Notes: generated from the letters alone by a model not told the origin. Counted from the first letter of the stretch, positions 1 to 7,810 are shown. The stretch: DNA of 29,304 bases from Treponemataceae bacterium (GCA_024402455.1 JAKSTS010000013.1:1-29304); one strand, 5' to 3'. A program made the numbers and translations.

Positions 1-525
1 GAGTATCTTATGGAAAAAAAGAAAGAGACAGATATTCCTTTATATTATGAAACAGATACTCATTGGAATCCTCTTGGTGCTTATTATACTTTTCAAATTA
101 TTGAGGACAAGCTTAAAGAAACATTCCCAGAAATTTCCTTTCCAGAAACTGTGTATGACATTAATGTTGAATACAGCTATGACAAAGGCGATATAATTCC
201 TATGCTTGGCATAGATAATGCTTTTTGTACAAGACCTGAACTTAATCCTAAAGGTATGACTTTTGAAGATTGTTATGAGTCTATAGAAAGCAGGAATCGA
301 TTTAATCATACAAAAAACAAAATAAGCAGTGACTTACCAAAAGCAATTATATTTGGTGATTCTTTTTTGGATGCGATAGAACCTTATTTAGCTGCAACTT
401 TTTCAGATGCTCAATTTTTAAAAACACATTTCAGTGATGAACAGAAGGATTTTATTCTTAAAAACAAACCGGACTTTATCATATTTGAAAAAGTTGAAAG
501 GGTTGCTCCTTGGTTTGTGGAATGA
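1..525 (+). CDS. AlgX/AlgJ-like SGNH (DHHW) acyltransferase, C-terminal part
   Basis: The reading frame is open from base 1, so this is the 3' end of a gene that starts outside the window; the first ATG, at 10, need not be the start. Counting from that ATG, the segment has a TDTHWN motif (D16, H18) and a later GDSF motif (S118). These match the Asp-His and Ser of the SGNH-fold acyltransferases related to AlgX and AlgJ, which move acetyl groups onto exported polysaccharides, usually beside a membrane-bound O-acyltransferase. Any partner would lie to the left. The motif order (D-x-H-W before GDS) is the circularly permuted arrangement seen in AlgX-type proteins. The substrate cannot be told. 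The family call is fairly secure; the polysaccharide role is inference. Confidence 0.75.
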   Translation, partial: EYLMEKKKETDIPLYYETDTHWNPLGAYYTFQIIEDKLKETFPEISFPETVYDINVEYSYDKGDIIPMLGIDNAFCTRPELNPKGMTFEDCYESIESRNRFNHTKNKISSDLPKAIIFGDSFLDAIEPYLAATFSDAQFLKTHFSDEQKDFILKNKPDFIIFEKVERVAPWFVE

Positions 526-627
526 AATCTGTTTGTAATGTTTGTTTTTTCAATTTTGTATTGGTATACAAAAACAAGAAACTCTGAGCATCACATATTC
601 TGCTACTAGCATTTTTTGAATCTTCCC

Positions 628-633
628 TATAAA
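628..633 (+). promoter_or_regulatory. Candidate -10 box of the lipase gene
   Basis: TATAAA lies 8 bases before the lipase ATG at 642. No good -35 box is seen at 16-18 bp. There is no Shine-Dalgarno sequence before the ATG, so the transcript would have almost no leader, as for several regulators in this window. Confidence 0.35.
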
Positions 634-641
634 TTGATAGT

Positions 642-1787
642 ATGAAAATTAAGAATGTTTTGTTTTGCATTTTTGCCTTGTTTGTTTTTTCTTCCTGTAA
701 ATCTGCAAATGCTGCAAACATAGATAAATCATGCTGGAATACAAATTATACATATGTTTTTGTTCACGGCCTTTGGGGCTGGGGGCATTACGAATCATAT
801 AATACGATTCTTCCTTACCGGGGAATGAAAAACGGTTCGCTTATGGAACAGCTTAAAAAGTACGGAATTGATTGTGCTGATGCTTCTGTTGCACCTCAAG
901 GCAGTGCATGGGACCGTGCCTGCGAGCTTTATGCACAATTGACCGGCACTGTTGTTGATTATGGTGCAGAACATTCTGCGCGCTGTGGACACGAACGTTT
1001 TGGCAGAGATTTTTCGGCAGACCCGTTAATTAAAAACTGGGACAGCGGACACAAGGTTAACCTTTTTGGTCATTCGTTTGGCGGAGTTACTATACGTCTT
1101 TTGGCGCATTTAATGGAAAATGGCAGCCAGGCTGAAATTGATGAAACTCCTGCTGATGAATTAAGCCCGCTTTTTGCCGGTGGACATGGAGACTGGATTT
1201 ATTCTGTTACGACAATTGCTGCACCGCATAATGGAACAAGCGCTTTTCATATTTTAGATGAAAATCTTCAGGATAAAGCTTTTATGCAAAAAATCTGGGA
1301 TAAAAGCATTGGAAAAAATGACAGCCGTGCTGATTACGATTATGCCGGTTTTGATATGCACATTCAAAATGCAGCTAAGATAAACAGCTGGTTAAAGACG
1401 GTTCCGCAAACATATTATTTTTCTTTTGCCTGCAGTGCCACTTCGTTAACAGAAGAAGGAACTCAGGCGCCAAATATTCTTGAAATAGAAGATTTTTATT
1501 TTCCTACGGCAACTATTATTGGAAAATTTGAAGGAACAACATCTGACGGCATTGTGCTTGACAAAAAATGGCAGGAAAATGACGGTCTTGTAAACACAGT
1601 TTCTGCAATGGCTCCAGATTTTGCACCTAAAAACGATTATTCTCAGAATGAAAAAATTGAAAAGGGCATTTGGAATGTCATGCCAGTTTATCATGGTGAC
1701 CACATGTCTTTGCAGGGTGGAATGGCAATAGAAACTTCAATCCTGGAGTCGTATCTTGAGCATATAAACAGAATTAACAGCGTGTAA
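642..1787 (+). CDS. Exported family I.5 triacylglycerol lipase (Geobacillus/Staphylococcus type)
   Basis: A 381-residue secreted esterase/lipase of the alpha/beta-hydrolase fold. Residues 1-19 form a signal peptide ending FSSC (C19), a plausible loose spirochaete lipobox, so it may be a lipoprotein. The oxyanion-hole segment VHGLWGWG is at 41-48, the nucleophile elbow GHSFGG at 143-148 (S145), the acid in ENDGLVNT (D314) and the histidine in GDHMSL (H354). Similarity to the thermostable Bacillus/Geobacillus lipases runs along the whole chain, including WDRACE (D91), H111, GHERFGR (H117) and FD at 238. These four correspond to the zinc ligands of that family, so the structural Zn site appears kept. 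The start is set by the signal peptide. The neighbours suggest no operon. Confidence is high for lipase; natural substrate and lipid anchoring are inference. Confidence 0.88.
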   Translation: MKIKNVLFCIFALFVFSSCKSANAANIDKSCWNTNYTYVFVHGLWGWGHYESYNTILPYRGMKNGSLMEQLKKYGIDCADASVAPQGSAWDRACELYAQLTGTVVDYGAEHSARCGHERFGRDFSADPLIKNWDSGHKVNLFGHSFGGVTIRLLAHLMENGSQAEIDETPADELSPLFAGGHGDWIYSVTTIAAPHNGTSAFHILDENLQDKAFMQKIWDKSIGKNDSRADYDYAGFDMHIQNAAKINSWLKTVPQTYYFSFACSATSLTEEGTQAPNILEIEDFYFPTATIIGKFEGTTSDGIVLDKKWQENDGLVNTVSAMAPDFAPKNDYSQNEKIEKGIWNVMPVYHGDHMSLQGGMAIETSILESYLEHINRINSV

Positions 1788-1878
1788 AATTTTCTTTTTA
1801 TATTTGTTTGCCTGTCTTATAGTTACTGTTACAGTTGATTTGATTAAAAGCATTATTTTGTGTTTTTCATAAAAACCA

Positions 1879-1930
1879 TTGACATTTTATATACTGTTTG
1901 GTATATAAAATATGTACCGTGCGGTATATA
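1879..1930 (+). promoter_or_regulatory. GH13 gene promoter with two TetR-type operators
   Basis: TTGACA (1879-1884) and TATATA (1902-1907) are separated by 17 bp. A palindrome, TATACTGTTTGGTATA (1890-1905), fills the spacer and touches the -10 box. A second, TGTACCGTGCGGTATA (1913-1928), lies 23 bp further on, over the expected transcription start. Both have the GTAC/GGTATA-type arms common for TetR/AcrR regulators. A related dyad sits in the tetR promoter at 3900-3914. Repression by the TetR protein encoded at 3310-3891 is inferred. Confidence 0.7.
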
Positions 1931-1948
1931 AAACTTTGGGAATATTTT

Positions 1949-3313
1949 ATGAATGAATTGTTCTGTGAAAAAGTCTTTTATCATGTTTATCCTTTAGGGC
2001 TGTTTGGCTGCCCTTTAAAGAACGATTTCTGCTGTCCGGCTGAAAACGGATTTGAGATTTTTAGAAAAGAATTAATAAGGCTTAAGAAGCTTGGCATAAC
2101 AGCTTTGTATATAGGACCTGTTTTTGAATCTTCTGCACATGGTTATGACACGCTTGATTATTTTCATGTTGACAGGCGGCTTGGCGACAATGAAAGTTTT
2201 GCGTTGTTTTGCGATGAATGTCATAAACTTGAGATTTCTGTTGTTCTTGATGCTGTGTTTAATCATACAGGACGGGAATTTTTTGCATTTAAAGACATTA
2301 AGCAGAATGGGAAAAATTCAAAATATAAAAACTGGTATCAGAATCTTAATTTTGACAGGAAGAGCAATTATGGCGACTGTTTTGATTATGACGGCTGGGC
2401 TGGCTGCAAAGATCTTGTAAAATTAAACGTAGACAATGCAGATGTTCGCTCTTATTTGTTTTCTGCTGTCGATTTTTGGATAGACACGTTTAAAATTGAC
2501 GGGCTCAGGCTTGATGCGGCGGATGTTTTGAGCAAAAGTTTTCTTGATGCACTTTCTGTTCATTGCAGACAAAAAAAAGAAAATTTCTGGCTTATGGGCG
2601 AAGTTGTGCACGGCGACTATAACGACTGGCTTTGTCAATGCAGGCTTGATTCTGTAACAAATTATCAGCTTTATAAAGCAATGTGGTCAGCACTGAATGA
2701 CAAAAACTGTTTTGAACTTTCTTATAATCTTGAAAGAGAGTTTGGACAGAATGGAATGTACAAAAATAATTGGCTGTATAATTTTCTTGATAATCATGAT
2801 GTGAACCGGATTGCAAGCAATGTTAAGAAGTTTCAGCATCTCTTTTTAATTTATGGAATATTATTTTGTGTTCCAGGAATTCCTTCAATTTATTATGGCA
2901 GTGAATTTGGCATAAGAGGACAGCGCGGTGCTTATGATGATTTTGAATTGCGGCCTGTTTTGCCGCCGTTTTCAGATAAATTTCCTGATTTTGCAGTTCC
3001 GTCTGTTGATTCTGCGTCTTTATCTGGTTTAATTGCAAAACTTGCACATATTCGCAAAAACTGCATTGCGCTTCAAAAGGGAAGTTACAAGCTTCTTTTT
3101 GTTACAAACCAGACTCTGGTTTTTCTTAGGAAACATGAAAGTGAAGAAGTGGTTATTGCCGTAAACTGCGATGACGTGCCGCAGAAAATTCAGTTGAACT
3201 GTTATGAAGGAAGCTGCGGCAGTTTTTTTGATGTGCTTAATGAACGCTTTTATCAAAATATCTGTCAGATTGAAGTGCCTGCAAACTGGCTTTTGATTTT
3301 AAAGAAAAATTAG
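1949..3313 (+). CDS. Intracellular GH13 alpha-amylase-family glycosidase
   Basis: A 454-residue alpha-glucan-acting enzyme with the four conserved GH13 regions: DAVFNH (D101), GLRLDAADV (nucleophile D189), GEVVHG (acid/base E218) and FLDNHDVNR (D284). The YDTLDYFHVDRRLG segment resembles cyclomaltodextrinase/neopullulanase-type members, but the N-terminal domain of those enzymes is missing, so subfamily is uncertain. There is no signal peptide; it should act on imported maltodextrins or stored glycogen. A further in-frame GTG at 1898 lies inside the promoter spacer and cannot be the start. The ATG at 1949 follows GGGAA and the expected transcription start near 1914. It converges on the tetR gene and the two stop codons overlap by 4 bp (3310-3313). 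Regulation by that TetR protein is likely from the shared operators. Confidence 0.88.
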   Translation: MNELFCEKVFYHVYPLGLFGCPLKNDFCCPAENGFEIFRKELIRLKKLGITALYIGPVFESSAHGYDTLDYFHVDRRLGDNESFALFCDECHKLEISVVLDAVFNHTGREFFAFKDIKQNGKNSKYKNWYQNLNFDRKSNYGDCFDYDGWAGCKDLVKLNVDNADVRSYLFSAVDFWIDTFKIDGLRLDAADVLSKSFLDALSVHCRQKKENFWLMGEVVHGDYNDWLCQCRLDSVTNYQLYKAMWSALNDKNCFELSYNLEREFGQNGMYKNNWLYNFLDNHDVNRIASNVKKFQHLFLIYGILFCVPGIPSIYYGSEFGIRGQRGAYDDFELRPVLPPFSDKFPDFAVPSVDSASLSGLIAKLAHIRKNCIALQKGSYKLLFVTNQTLVFLRKHESEEVVIAVNCDDVPQKIQLNCYEGSCGSFFDVLNERFYQNICQIEVPANWLLILKKN

Positions 3314-3891
3314 CCGTTGACAACGCCAAAAGCAAAAGCCTTGATTACGGATTCAAGGGTATCTTCGTTGTAATCAAGTTTTTGCTGAAGTATGTCTAAA
3401 GCGACAGAACTGCATATTTGATGAAAAATGCGGCTGAAAATTGTTTCTTTGCCGCGCATGTTGCCTATTTCTGCTGTTGAACTGCAGAAAAAATCTGCAA
3501 AAATGTTTTCAAGTTTTTCTGCAAACGGCTGGTGTATTAAGGCGGCTTCTGCTGTTGAAGAAGCTGTGCTTAAAGAAAAATGAAGCATGAAAAAATCTGG
3601 ATTATTTTTTGCAAATTCAATTTCGGCTTTTAATATTTTTTTTAGGGAATCTGTAAAATTATGATTATATTCAGCTGCATTTTTTAAATTTTCAAAAAGA
3701 TTTTCGCCTTTTGTTTCAATTATGGCAGAAAGAAGACCTGCTTTGTTTGAAAAATAATAATAAAGCGTCGGTTTTGTAATATTTGAAGCATTGCAAATTT
3801 CTTGAACGCCAACACCGTCATAACCTTTTGCTGCAAACAGTTGAACTGCATTTTCAAGAATAATCTGCTTGTTATTTGAATTGTGTTCCAT
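3310..3891 (-). CDS. TetR/AcrR-family transcriptional regulator
   Basis: A 193-residue repressor. The N-terminal helix-turn-helix covers roughly residues 8-55, with the typical run ILENAVQLFAAKGYDGVGV, then ITKPTLYYYFSNKAGLL. The remainder is a helical ligand-binding and dimerisation domain of unknown ligand. The reading frame extends 22 codons further upstream, but that part covers the promoter. Starting at the ATG at 3891 gives the usual TetR spacing to the helix-turn-helix. No Shine-Dalgarno sequence precedes it, and the -10 box ends 6 bases before the ATG, so the mRNA is predicted leaderless. A dyad like those at the GH13 promoter lies in its own promoter, pointing to autoregulation plus control of the glycosidase gene opposite. 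The latter is inference from matching sequence and geometry. Confidence 0.88.
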   Translation of the reverse strand: MEHNSNNKQIILENAVQLFAAKGYDGVGVQEICNASNITKPTLYYYFSNKAGLLSAIIETKGENLFENLKNAAEYNHNFTDSLKKILKAEIEFAKNNPDFFMLHFSLSTASSTAEAALIHQPFAEKLENIFADFFCSSTAEIGNMRGKETIFSRIFHQICSSVALDILQQKLDYNEDTLESVIKAFAFGVVNG

Positions 3892-3897
3892 AAAAAA

Positions 3898-3926
3898 TTT
3901 ATACCAACGGGATAAAAAGTGGTCAA
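3898..3926 (-). promoter_or_regulatory. tetR promoter with autoregulatory operator
   Basis: On the minus strand, TTGACC (3926-3921) and TATAAA (3903-3898) are 17 bp apart. The dyad TATACCAACGGGATA (3900-3914; one mismatch between 6-bp arms) fills the spacer as operator 1 does at the GH13 promoter. Predicted transcription starts at the A of the ATG at 3891. Confidence 0.6.
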
Positions 3927-3980
3927 GCCTTTTATTTGTGCAGAATGTTTTTTGCACCGCTTGCCTGTACTGAAATAAAG

Positions 3981-4016
3981 AAAAAACTGCTCAAGCTGCT
4001 TAATGTGAACAGCTTG
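3981..4016 (-). terminator. Intrinsic terminator after the alpha/beta hydrolase gene
   Basis: Perfect 7-bp arms CAAGCTG (3992-3998) and CAGCTTG (4010-4016) with an 11-base loop. On the minus strand a T6 run follows 5 bases later (3986-3981). A T run on the other side (4025-4032) could make it work weakly both ways. Confidence 0.5.
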
Positions 4017-4066
4017 TTCTGCTGTTTTTTTTGCTGCATGTTGATTTGTGTACGGAATTCTTTGCC

Positions 4067-4852
4067 TTAATCTTCAGAAAAGAATTTCAGCATGTTTTCT
4101 TTAAAATCCGGTGCTTCGTCATAAGATGCGTGACCGAATTCTTTGTACATATGAATCTGACAGTGCAGTTTTTCTGCAATTTCTAGCGAAGCTGACGGTG
4201 AAAGTACTTTATCGTTTATTGAACCCGTAACCAGAACAGGACAGATGATTTTTTCAAGATTTGTGTATGCATCAAAATTGCTGCCGCTTTTTGCAAGAAT
4301 TAAAAAACGTTTAAGTTCATTTTCTGAAACATCTTTCATGGTTTCCATTAAAAACGGTTTATACTTTTTTGCAAAATCTTCTGAATAGCATGAATCTATG
4401 AATGAAGAATTAAGCTTTTCAATTTCTGCATTTTCTGCAAGAGCAACCCATTCATCTATCTTTTTTTGAGACTTTGCATCTATACGCGAAGCAGAAGATG
4501 AAACGACAAGTTTTTTTACAAGTTTTGGTTCTGTTTCTGCCATCTTCAAAGCCATCATTCCGCCTTGCGAAGCGCCAAAAAGAAAAAGGTCCTGCAGGTT
4601 CAAAATGTGAATTGCTTCAAGTGTGTCTTGTGCCATTTCATCAACGGAATAATGTTCCGGCAGGTGCTTTGCCCGGTCAAACAGATAAACTGTAAAAATT
4701 TCGGTAAATTGGCTGTACGCTTTTTCAATGTTATTTGCAGAAAGCAAAACGCTTTTAATGCTCAAGCCTGGCAGAATAACAAAAATCTTATTTCCATTTC
4801 CAAATTGAAGATAATCCATTTCGAAACGGCTTGTTTTAACTGTCTTTATCAA
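4067..4852 (-). CDS. Alpha/beta-fold hydrolase
   Basis: A 261-residue cytoplasmic alpha/beta hydrolase. The nucleophile elbow is GASQGG (S95), the acid is in GSINDKVL (D214) and the histidine in EFGHASYDEAP (H241), which completes a catalytic triad. The start is a TTG at 4852, supported by AAAAGGAG 6 bases upstream; no better ATG is near. The gene begins 26 bp after the polysaccharide deacetylase gene on the same strand, and the two are probably cotranscribed, with the hairpin at 3981-4016 as the end of the unit. The chain resembles carboxylesterases and lactonases of the family but nothing points to a substrate. Confidence 0.85.
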   Translation of the reverse strand: MIKTVKTSRFEMDYLQFGNGNKIFVILPGLSIKSVLLSANNIEKAYSQFTEIFTVYLFDRAKHLPEHYSVDEMAQDTLEAIHILNLQDLFLFGASQGGMMALKMAETEPKLVKKLVVSSSASRIDAKSQKKIDEWVALAENAEIEKLNSSFIDSCYSEDFAKKYKPFLMETMKDVSENELKRFLILAKSGSNFDAYTNLEKIICPVLVTGSINDKVLSPSASLEIAEKLHCQIHMYKEFGHASYDEAPDFKENMLKFFSED

Positions 4853-4878
4853 GAAATGCTCCTTTTGTCAGACTGATG

Positions 4879-5535
4879 TCAGCGGTCTCGTTTGCCTGCG
4901 CCCGGCTGTACGACATGCCACAAAGATTCCTTGATGTTTGGGTTTACGTTTTCTTTTTTGTATAAATCCGGAAGATTTACAAATGCATAGCCCATTTCTT
5001 TAAGTTTTGGAATTGCTTTATCAACAGCTTTCAATGTTGCTTCGTTTCCTTCTAGAACATGAAGAAGTATAATTGTTCCGTCTTCTATTGTGTTGATTAT
5101 TGTATTGTAACGGGCTTCTGCATCAACTTCTGGAACCCAGTCTTCGCAGCCTTTTCCGCAGATGAATGGAACTTCAATTGCTTTGTACATATTGTCGCTG
5201 ATTGCAATATATGGCGGTCTGAAAAACTCAGGCTTTTTCCCGGTTATTTTAATTATTGCTTCGTCGCATTTTCTGTATTCTTCTTTGATTTCTTCAACAC
5301 TCATATTCTGCATGTTAGAGTGTGTCCATGAATGATTCTGAATGTCGCAGCCCATATTAAAAGCGCGTTTGATTACAGGCGTGTTTTCATCTGAAATTTT
5401 ATTGCCAATAAGAAAAAAGGAACCTGGAACGTGGTGTTTTTCAAGAATATCAAGCATATCGCTCATTGTCTGTGAACCTGAAAAATTTGGACCGTCGTCA
5501 AATGATAAACATATATATTTTTGTTTTTCTGCCAT
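4879..5535 (-). CDS. NodB-type polysaccharide deacetylase (CE4)
   Basis: A 218-residue metal-dependent deacetylase domain. It shows the CE4 motifs in order: SFDDGPN (D13, D14), NHSWTH (H68, H72, the metal-binding His pair), RPPY (R106-Y109) and LLHV (H159). These enzymes remove N- or O-acetyl groups from peptidoglycan, chitin-like or exopolysaccharide sugars. There is no signal peptide or membrane segment, which is odd for a cell-surface enzyme; either export is non-classical or the substrate is cytoplasmic. The ATG at 5535 has CGGAG 5 bases upstream and a promoter at 5557-5586. It is the first gene of a probable two-gene unit with the alpha/beta hydrolase. Family assignment is secure, substrate unknown. 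Confidence 0.88.
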   Translation of the reverse strand: MAEKQKYICLSFDDGPNFSGSQTMSDMLDILEKHHVPGSFFLIGNKISDENTPVIKRAFNMGCDIQNHSWTHSNMQNMSVEEIKEEYRKCDEAIIKITGKKPEFFRPPYIAISDNMYKAIEVPFICGKGCEDWVPEVDAEARYNTIINTIEDGTIILLHVLEGNEATLKAVDKAIPKLKEMGYAFVNLPDLYKKENVNPNIKESLWHVVQPGAGKRDR

Positions 5536-5556
5536 AAAAACTCCGTAAGTTTTCTG

Positions 5557-5586
5557 ATTTTAGCACAACTGATAAATAATTGTTAA
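5557..5586 (-). promoter_or_regulatory. Promoter of the deacetylase unit
   Basis: On the minus strand, TTAACA (5586-5581) and TAAAAT (5562-5557) are 18 bp apart, giving a leader of roughly 15 bases that contains the Shine-Dalgarno sequence. Confidence 0.5.
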
Positions 5587-6059
5587 GTGCATGTCTAAAA
5601 ACATTTTGACATTTTCAAACTTTTTTTAAGTTTAAGTTTGCAGATTTTTTTAGCTGTTTTAAATTGCTGTTGTCTTTTCTGATTGGAACAAAATGAATGA
5701 ATTGTGGCTGCAATAATTTTTTTTTGATGACAGCATAACCGCACAGGCTGAAGCAGGTTTCGTTTATAAAAATAGCCTGAATGTCGAGTTATGAAATCCC
5801 TAGTTGTTCTTGCACTGATAAGAGCATAAAAACAATCTATCATCCCAAATTCATTACATTTCGGCGGCTTTCTGCATGGAATTCTTTATACAAGGAGATG
5901 CTGAAATAAATTCAGCATGACAAAATAAATTTTACATCGCTTTTATAAAAACTCGACATTTCGACAATAAGGCAGAAATTACATCTGAAATTGCATAAGC
6001 TGTGCTTAATCTTGAGGCGCAGAATTTTATGTTTAAAGCTTGAAAGGTTGACTTGTATT
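5587..6059. other. Gene-free stretch with inverted repeats
   Basis: No convincing coding region is seen. It holds a perfect 11-bp inverted pair, AATGTCGAGTT (5780-5790) and AACTCGACATT (5950-5960), 159 bp apart. Between them is a hairpin, ATGCTGAA (5898-5905) / TTCAGCAT (5911-5918), with a 5-base loop. TTTATAAAAA occurs near both arms of the outer pair. The layout would fit a small non-autonomous element or a dispersed intergenic repeat, but one copy cannot prove this. Confidence 0.45.
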
Positions 6060-6650
6060 TTAAAGTTTAGCTTTCAGTACGTCTTTGAAATGCAGAATAT
6101 AGTCTATAAATGAAACGTAGCATGCAATAAGAGCAATGACATAAAGACCGATTGAAACTGCTTTAAAAATTGTGTTTAAAGGTTCTGCAAAGACAAGACC
6201 GCAGCGTGCGCAGCATTCCAAAAACAGAGAGAAAAAACCTGCAACAACATAAAGAACTGTTTTTGTTTTTCCGCCTTTTCTTGCTGCAATTGCTACTCCA
6301 GACTTCATTGCCATAAGTCGCAGAAACAGCATGGAAAATTCACGGTAAAAAATGAGAATCAAAATAATTGCCGGCATATAACCTGAAAGTGCAAAGCAGA
6401 AAAAAATTGTCATATGCAGTAGCACATCGCCAAATGGATCAAATATTTTTCCAAAGTCACTAACTTCTTTCATTTTGCGTGCAAAATAGCCGTCAAGAAA
6501 ATCTGTAAATTCCATGTATGCAAGCAGAGGCAACAAGATGCAGACAGAAATAATTTCTGAAAAACCAAACCAAGAAGGAGCAAAATATACAATAAAAAAT
6601 ACAGGAGCAAGAAGCACCCTGGAAAAAGTAAATTTATTAGCTAGTGTCAT
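6060..6650 (-). CDS. pgsA: CDP-alcohol phosphatidyltransferase, probable phosphatidylglycerophosphate synthase
   Basis: A 196-residue integral membrane enzyme with several hydrophobic segments (about 10-24, 33-47, 78-105, 130-146, 163-180). The CDP-alcohol phosphotransferase signature is intact: D50, D53-G54-x2-A57-R58-x8-G67-x3-D71-x3-D75. Such enzymes join CDP-diacylglycerol to an alcohol; length and the MTLANKFTFSRVLLAP start fit the glycerol-3-phosphate enzyme PgsA, the first committed step to phosphatidylglycerol. Phosphatidylserine or inositol-phosphate synthases share the signature, so the exact alcohol is inferred. The ATG at 6650 is preceded by an extended -10 promoter but no Shine-Dalgarno sequence. 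Confidence 0.82.
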   Translation of the reverse strand: MTLANKFTFSRVLLAPVFFIVYFAPSWFGFSEIISVCILLPLLAYMEFTDFLDGYFARKMKEVSDFGKIFDPFGDVLLHMTIFFCFALSGYMPAIILILIFYREFSMLFLRLMAMKSGVAIAARKGGKTKTVLYVVAGFFSLFLECCARCGLVFAEPLNTIFKAVSIGLYVIALIACYVSFIDYILHFKDVLKAKL

Positions 6651-6675
6651 ATATGTACTATATTATTTGTAAAAG

Positions 6676-6684
6676 ATTATATCA
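6676..6684 (-). promoter_or_regulatory. Extended -10 promoter of pgsA
   Basis: TGATATAAT on the minus strand (TGn plus consensus TATAAT at 6681-6676). No good -35 box is seen, as is usual for extended -10 promoters. The predicted leader is about 19 bases. Confidence 0.5.
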
Positions 6685-6797
6685 AGTGAAGAACTTAAGA
6701 TTTGCAGTATAAAAATTCATGCATTTTCAAATAATTGAATTTTAGAGGACTTTTTAATATAAGCTGAAATCTTAATCCGTTAAAACATAAAGAATTA

Positions 6798-6858
6798 AAA
6801 ACAGGCTCTTCGTTTATCTTTAAAAATTAAAAATATTTAAAGATTTTTTCAAAGAGCC
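6798..6858 (-). terminator. Long-stem terminator after the kinase-like gene
   Basis: Outer arms GGCTCTT (6805-6811) and AAGAGCC (6852-6858) enclose a second, AT-rich stem (ATCTT/AAGAT). On the minus strand the structure is followed by TG and T5, ending transcription of the kinase-like gene at 6918. Confidence 0.6.
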
Positions 6859-6917
6859 ATGATTTTTGTATGTTCTTTTATGAACGTCCCTAAAAAATAT
6901 AATTTTTAGAGTTGTCT

Positions 6918-7739
6918 TTATGAATAAGACTTAAAATCCTGAACAATGCTTATGCATGATTTTACTTTTTTGTCCGGCAGGATTTTGGCTGCCGCACTTG
7001 TGGCCTGTTCTGCAATTGCAGCAGAATCTGCAACGCCATGCAAAGATAAAACATCGCCTTCAATGACGGCATGCAAAAAGTTTACAGGCAGCTTGTATTC
7101 AAAAATAAGTGAATTTACTACACGCTGAGCCGTTAAAAGTTCGTTTATTTTTTGTACACCTTGTTTTTCTTTTTCTGGTGTAATTGTTTTTTTCATTGCA
7201 TTTGCAATGCTGTCAGCTGCGGTTTCTATATCAACAAGTGCTGTATTCAATGTTAAATGATAATGTGCAGGGTCTTCGTTTACAAGGTTGAAAAAGCTCT
7301 TGTGAAAACCGAATCTGTTTGCGTCGCTTTCGTCAATGCGCTGCTGTGCCTGTTTTTCGTTCCATGAAAATTCTTTCATCAGGCGTTCAAGACGCACTTG
7401 ATTTGATGCTACAAGACGGACTGCAAATCTGTTTGGCAGATCTTCAAGAATGATAAACGAGCCGCGTCCGATTAATACACAGTCGCCTTCGCTTGCAGCT
7501 TCAAAAATGGCTGTCTGCAGATAATTCAAATATTCATCTCTGTCTTTTGCAAGTGCTGCAAAAAAACCAGGTTTGCGTTCATCATATTTTTTGAGCTTTT
7601 CTGCAGAAAAACCCAGATCAATTAATTTTTGTTCAATTACTTTCCGTCCAATAAATTTATAACCAAGCTTTTCTGCCAGAAGTGCACTGATTTCATCTCC
7701 CAGTGCGGCAACTTGTCTTGAAATTGTAATAACAGCCAT
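6918..7739 (-). CDS. Cytidylate-kinase-like protein with C-terminal BON-like domain
   Basis: A 273-residue protein in two parts. Residues 1 to about 190 follow the cytidylate-kinase-like family: an N-terminal ITISRQ strand, LAEKLGYKFIGRKVIEQ, and GDCVLIGRGSFIIL followed by RFAVRLVAS. The glycine-rich P-loop usual after SRQ (GSGG) is replaced by VAALGDE, so ATP binding may be altered or lost. Residues about 205-270 resemble a BON domain, with EGDVLSLHGVADSAA and a final VKSCISIVQ strand; BON domains usually bind membranes or ligands. The ATG at 7739 has GGGGG 7 bases upstream. It is divergent from the Nudix gene with a 135-bp gap. The kinase fold is fairly secure; activity and substrate are not. 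Confidence 0.72.
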   Translation of the reverse strand: MAVITISRQVAALGDEISALLAEKLGYKFIGRKVIEQKLIDLGFSAEKLKKYDERKPGFFAALAKDRDEYLNYLQTAIFEAASEGDCVLIGRGSFIILEDLPNRFAVRLVASNQVRLERLMKEFSWNEKQAQQRIDESDANRFGFHKSFFNLVNEDPAHYHLTLNTALVDIETAADSIANAMKKTITPEKEKQGVQKINELLTAQRVVNSLIFEYKLPVNFLHAVIEGDVLSLHGVADSAAIAEQATSAAAKILPDKKVKSCISIVQDFKSYS

Positions 7740-7810
7740 AATTTTCCCCCGATAGCAGCAGTTTTAATATTTTTACAATATAACATAAAACAGACAAAGC
7801 TAAAAACTGC

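Noticed and set aside
1898..1948. Upstream extension of the GH13 gene from a GTG at 1898
   Set aside because: This part contains the -10 box and both operators, so it cannot be translated from this promoter; the ATG at 1949 gives a normal N-terminus.
3892..3957. Longer N-terminus of the TetR protein
   Set aside because: The extra 22 codons cover the -35/-10 promoter and the operator, and the helix-turn-helix spacing fits the ATG at 3891.
5595..5843. 82-codon frame on the minus strand
   Set aside because: No ribosome binding site, low-complexity Lys-rich product, and it overlaps one arm of the inverted repeat.
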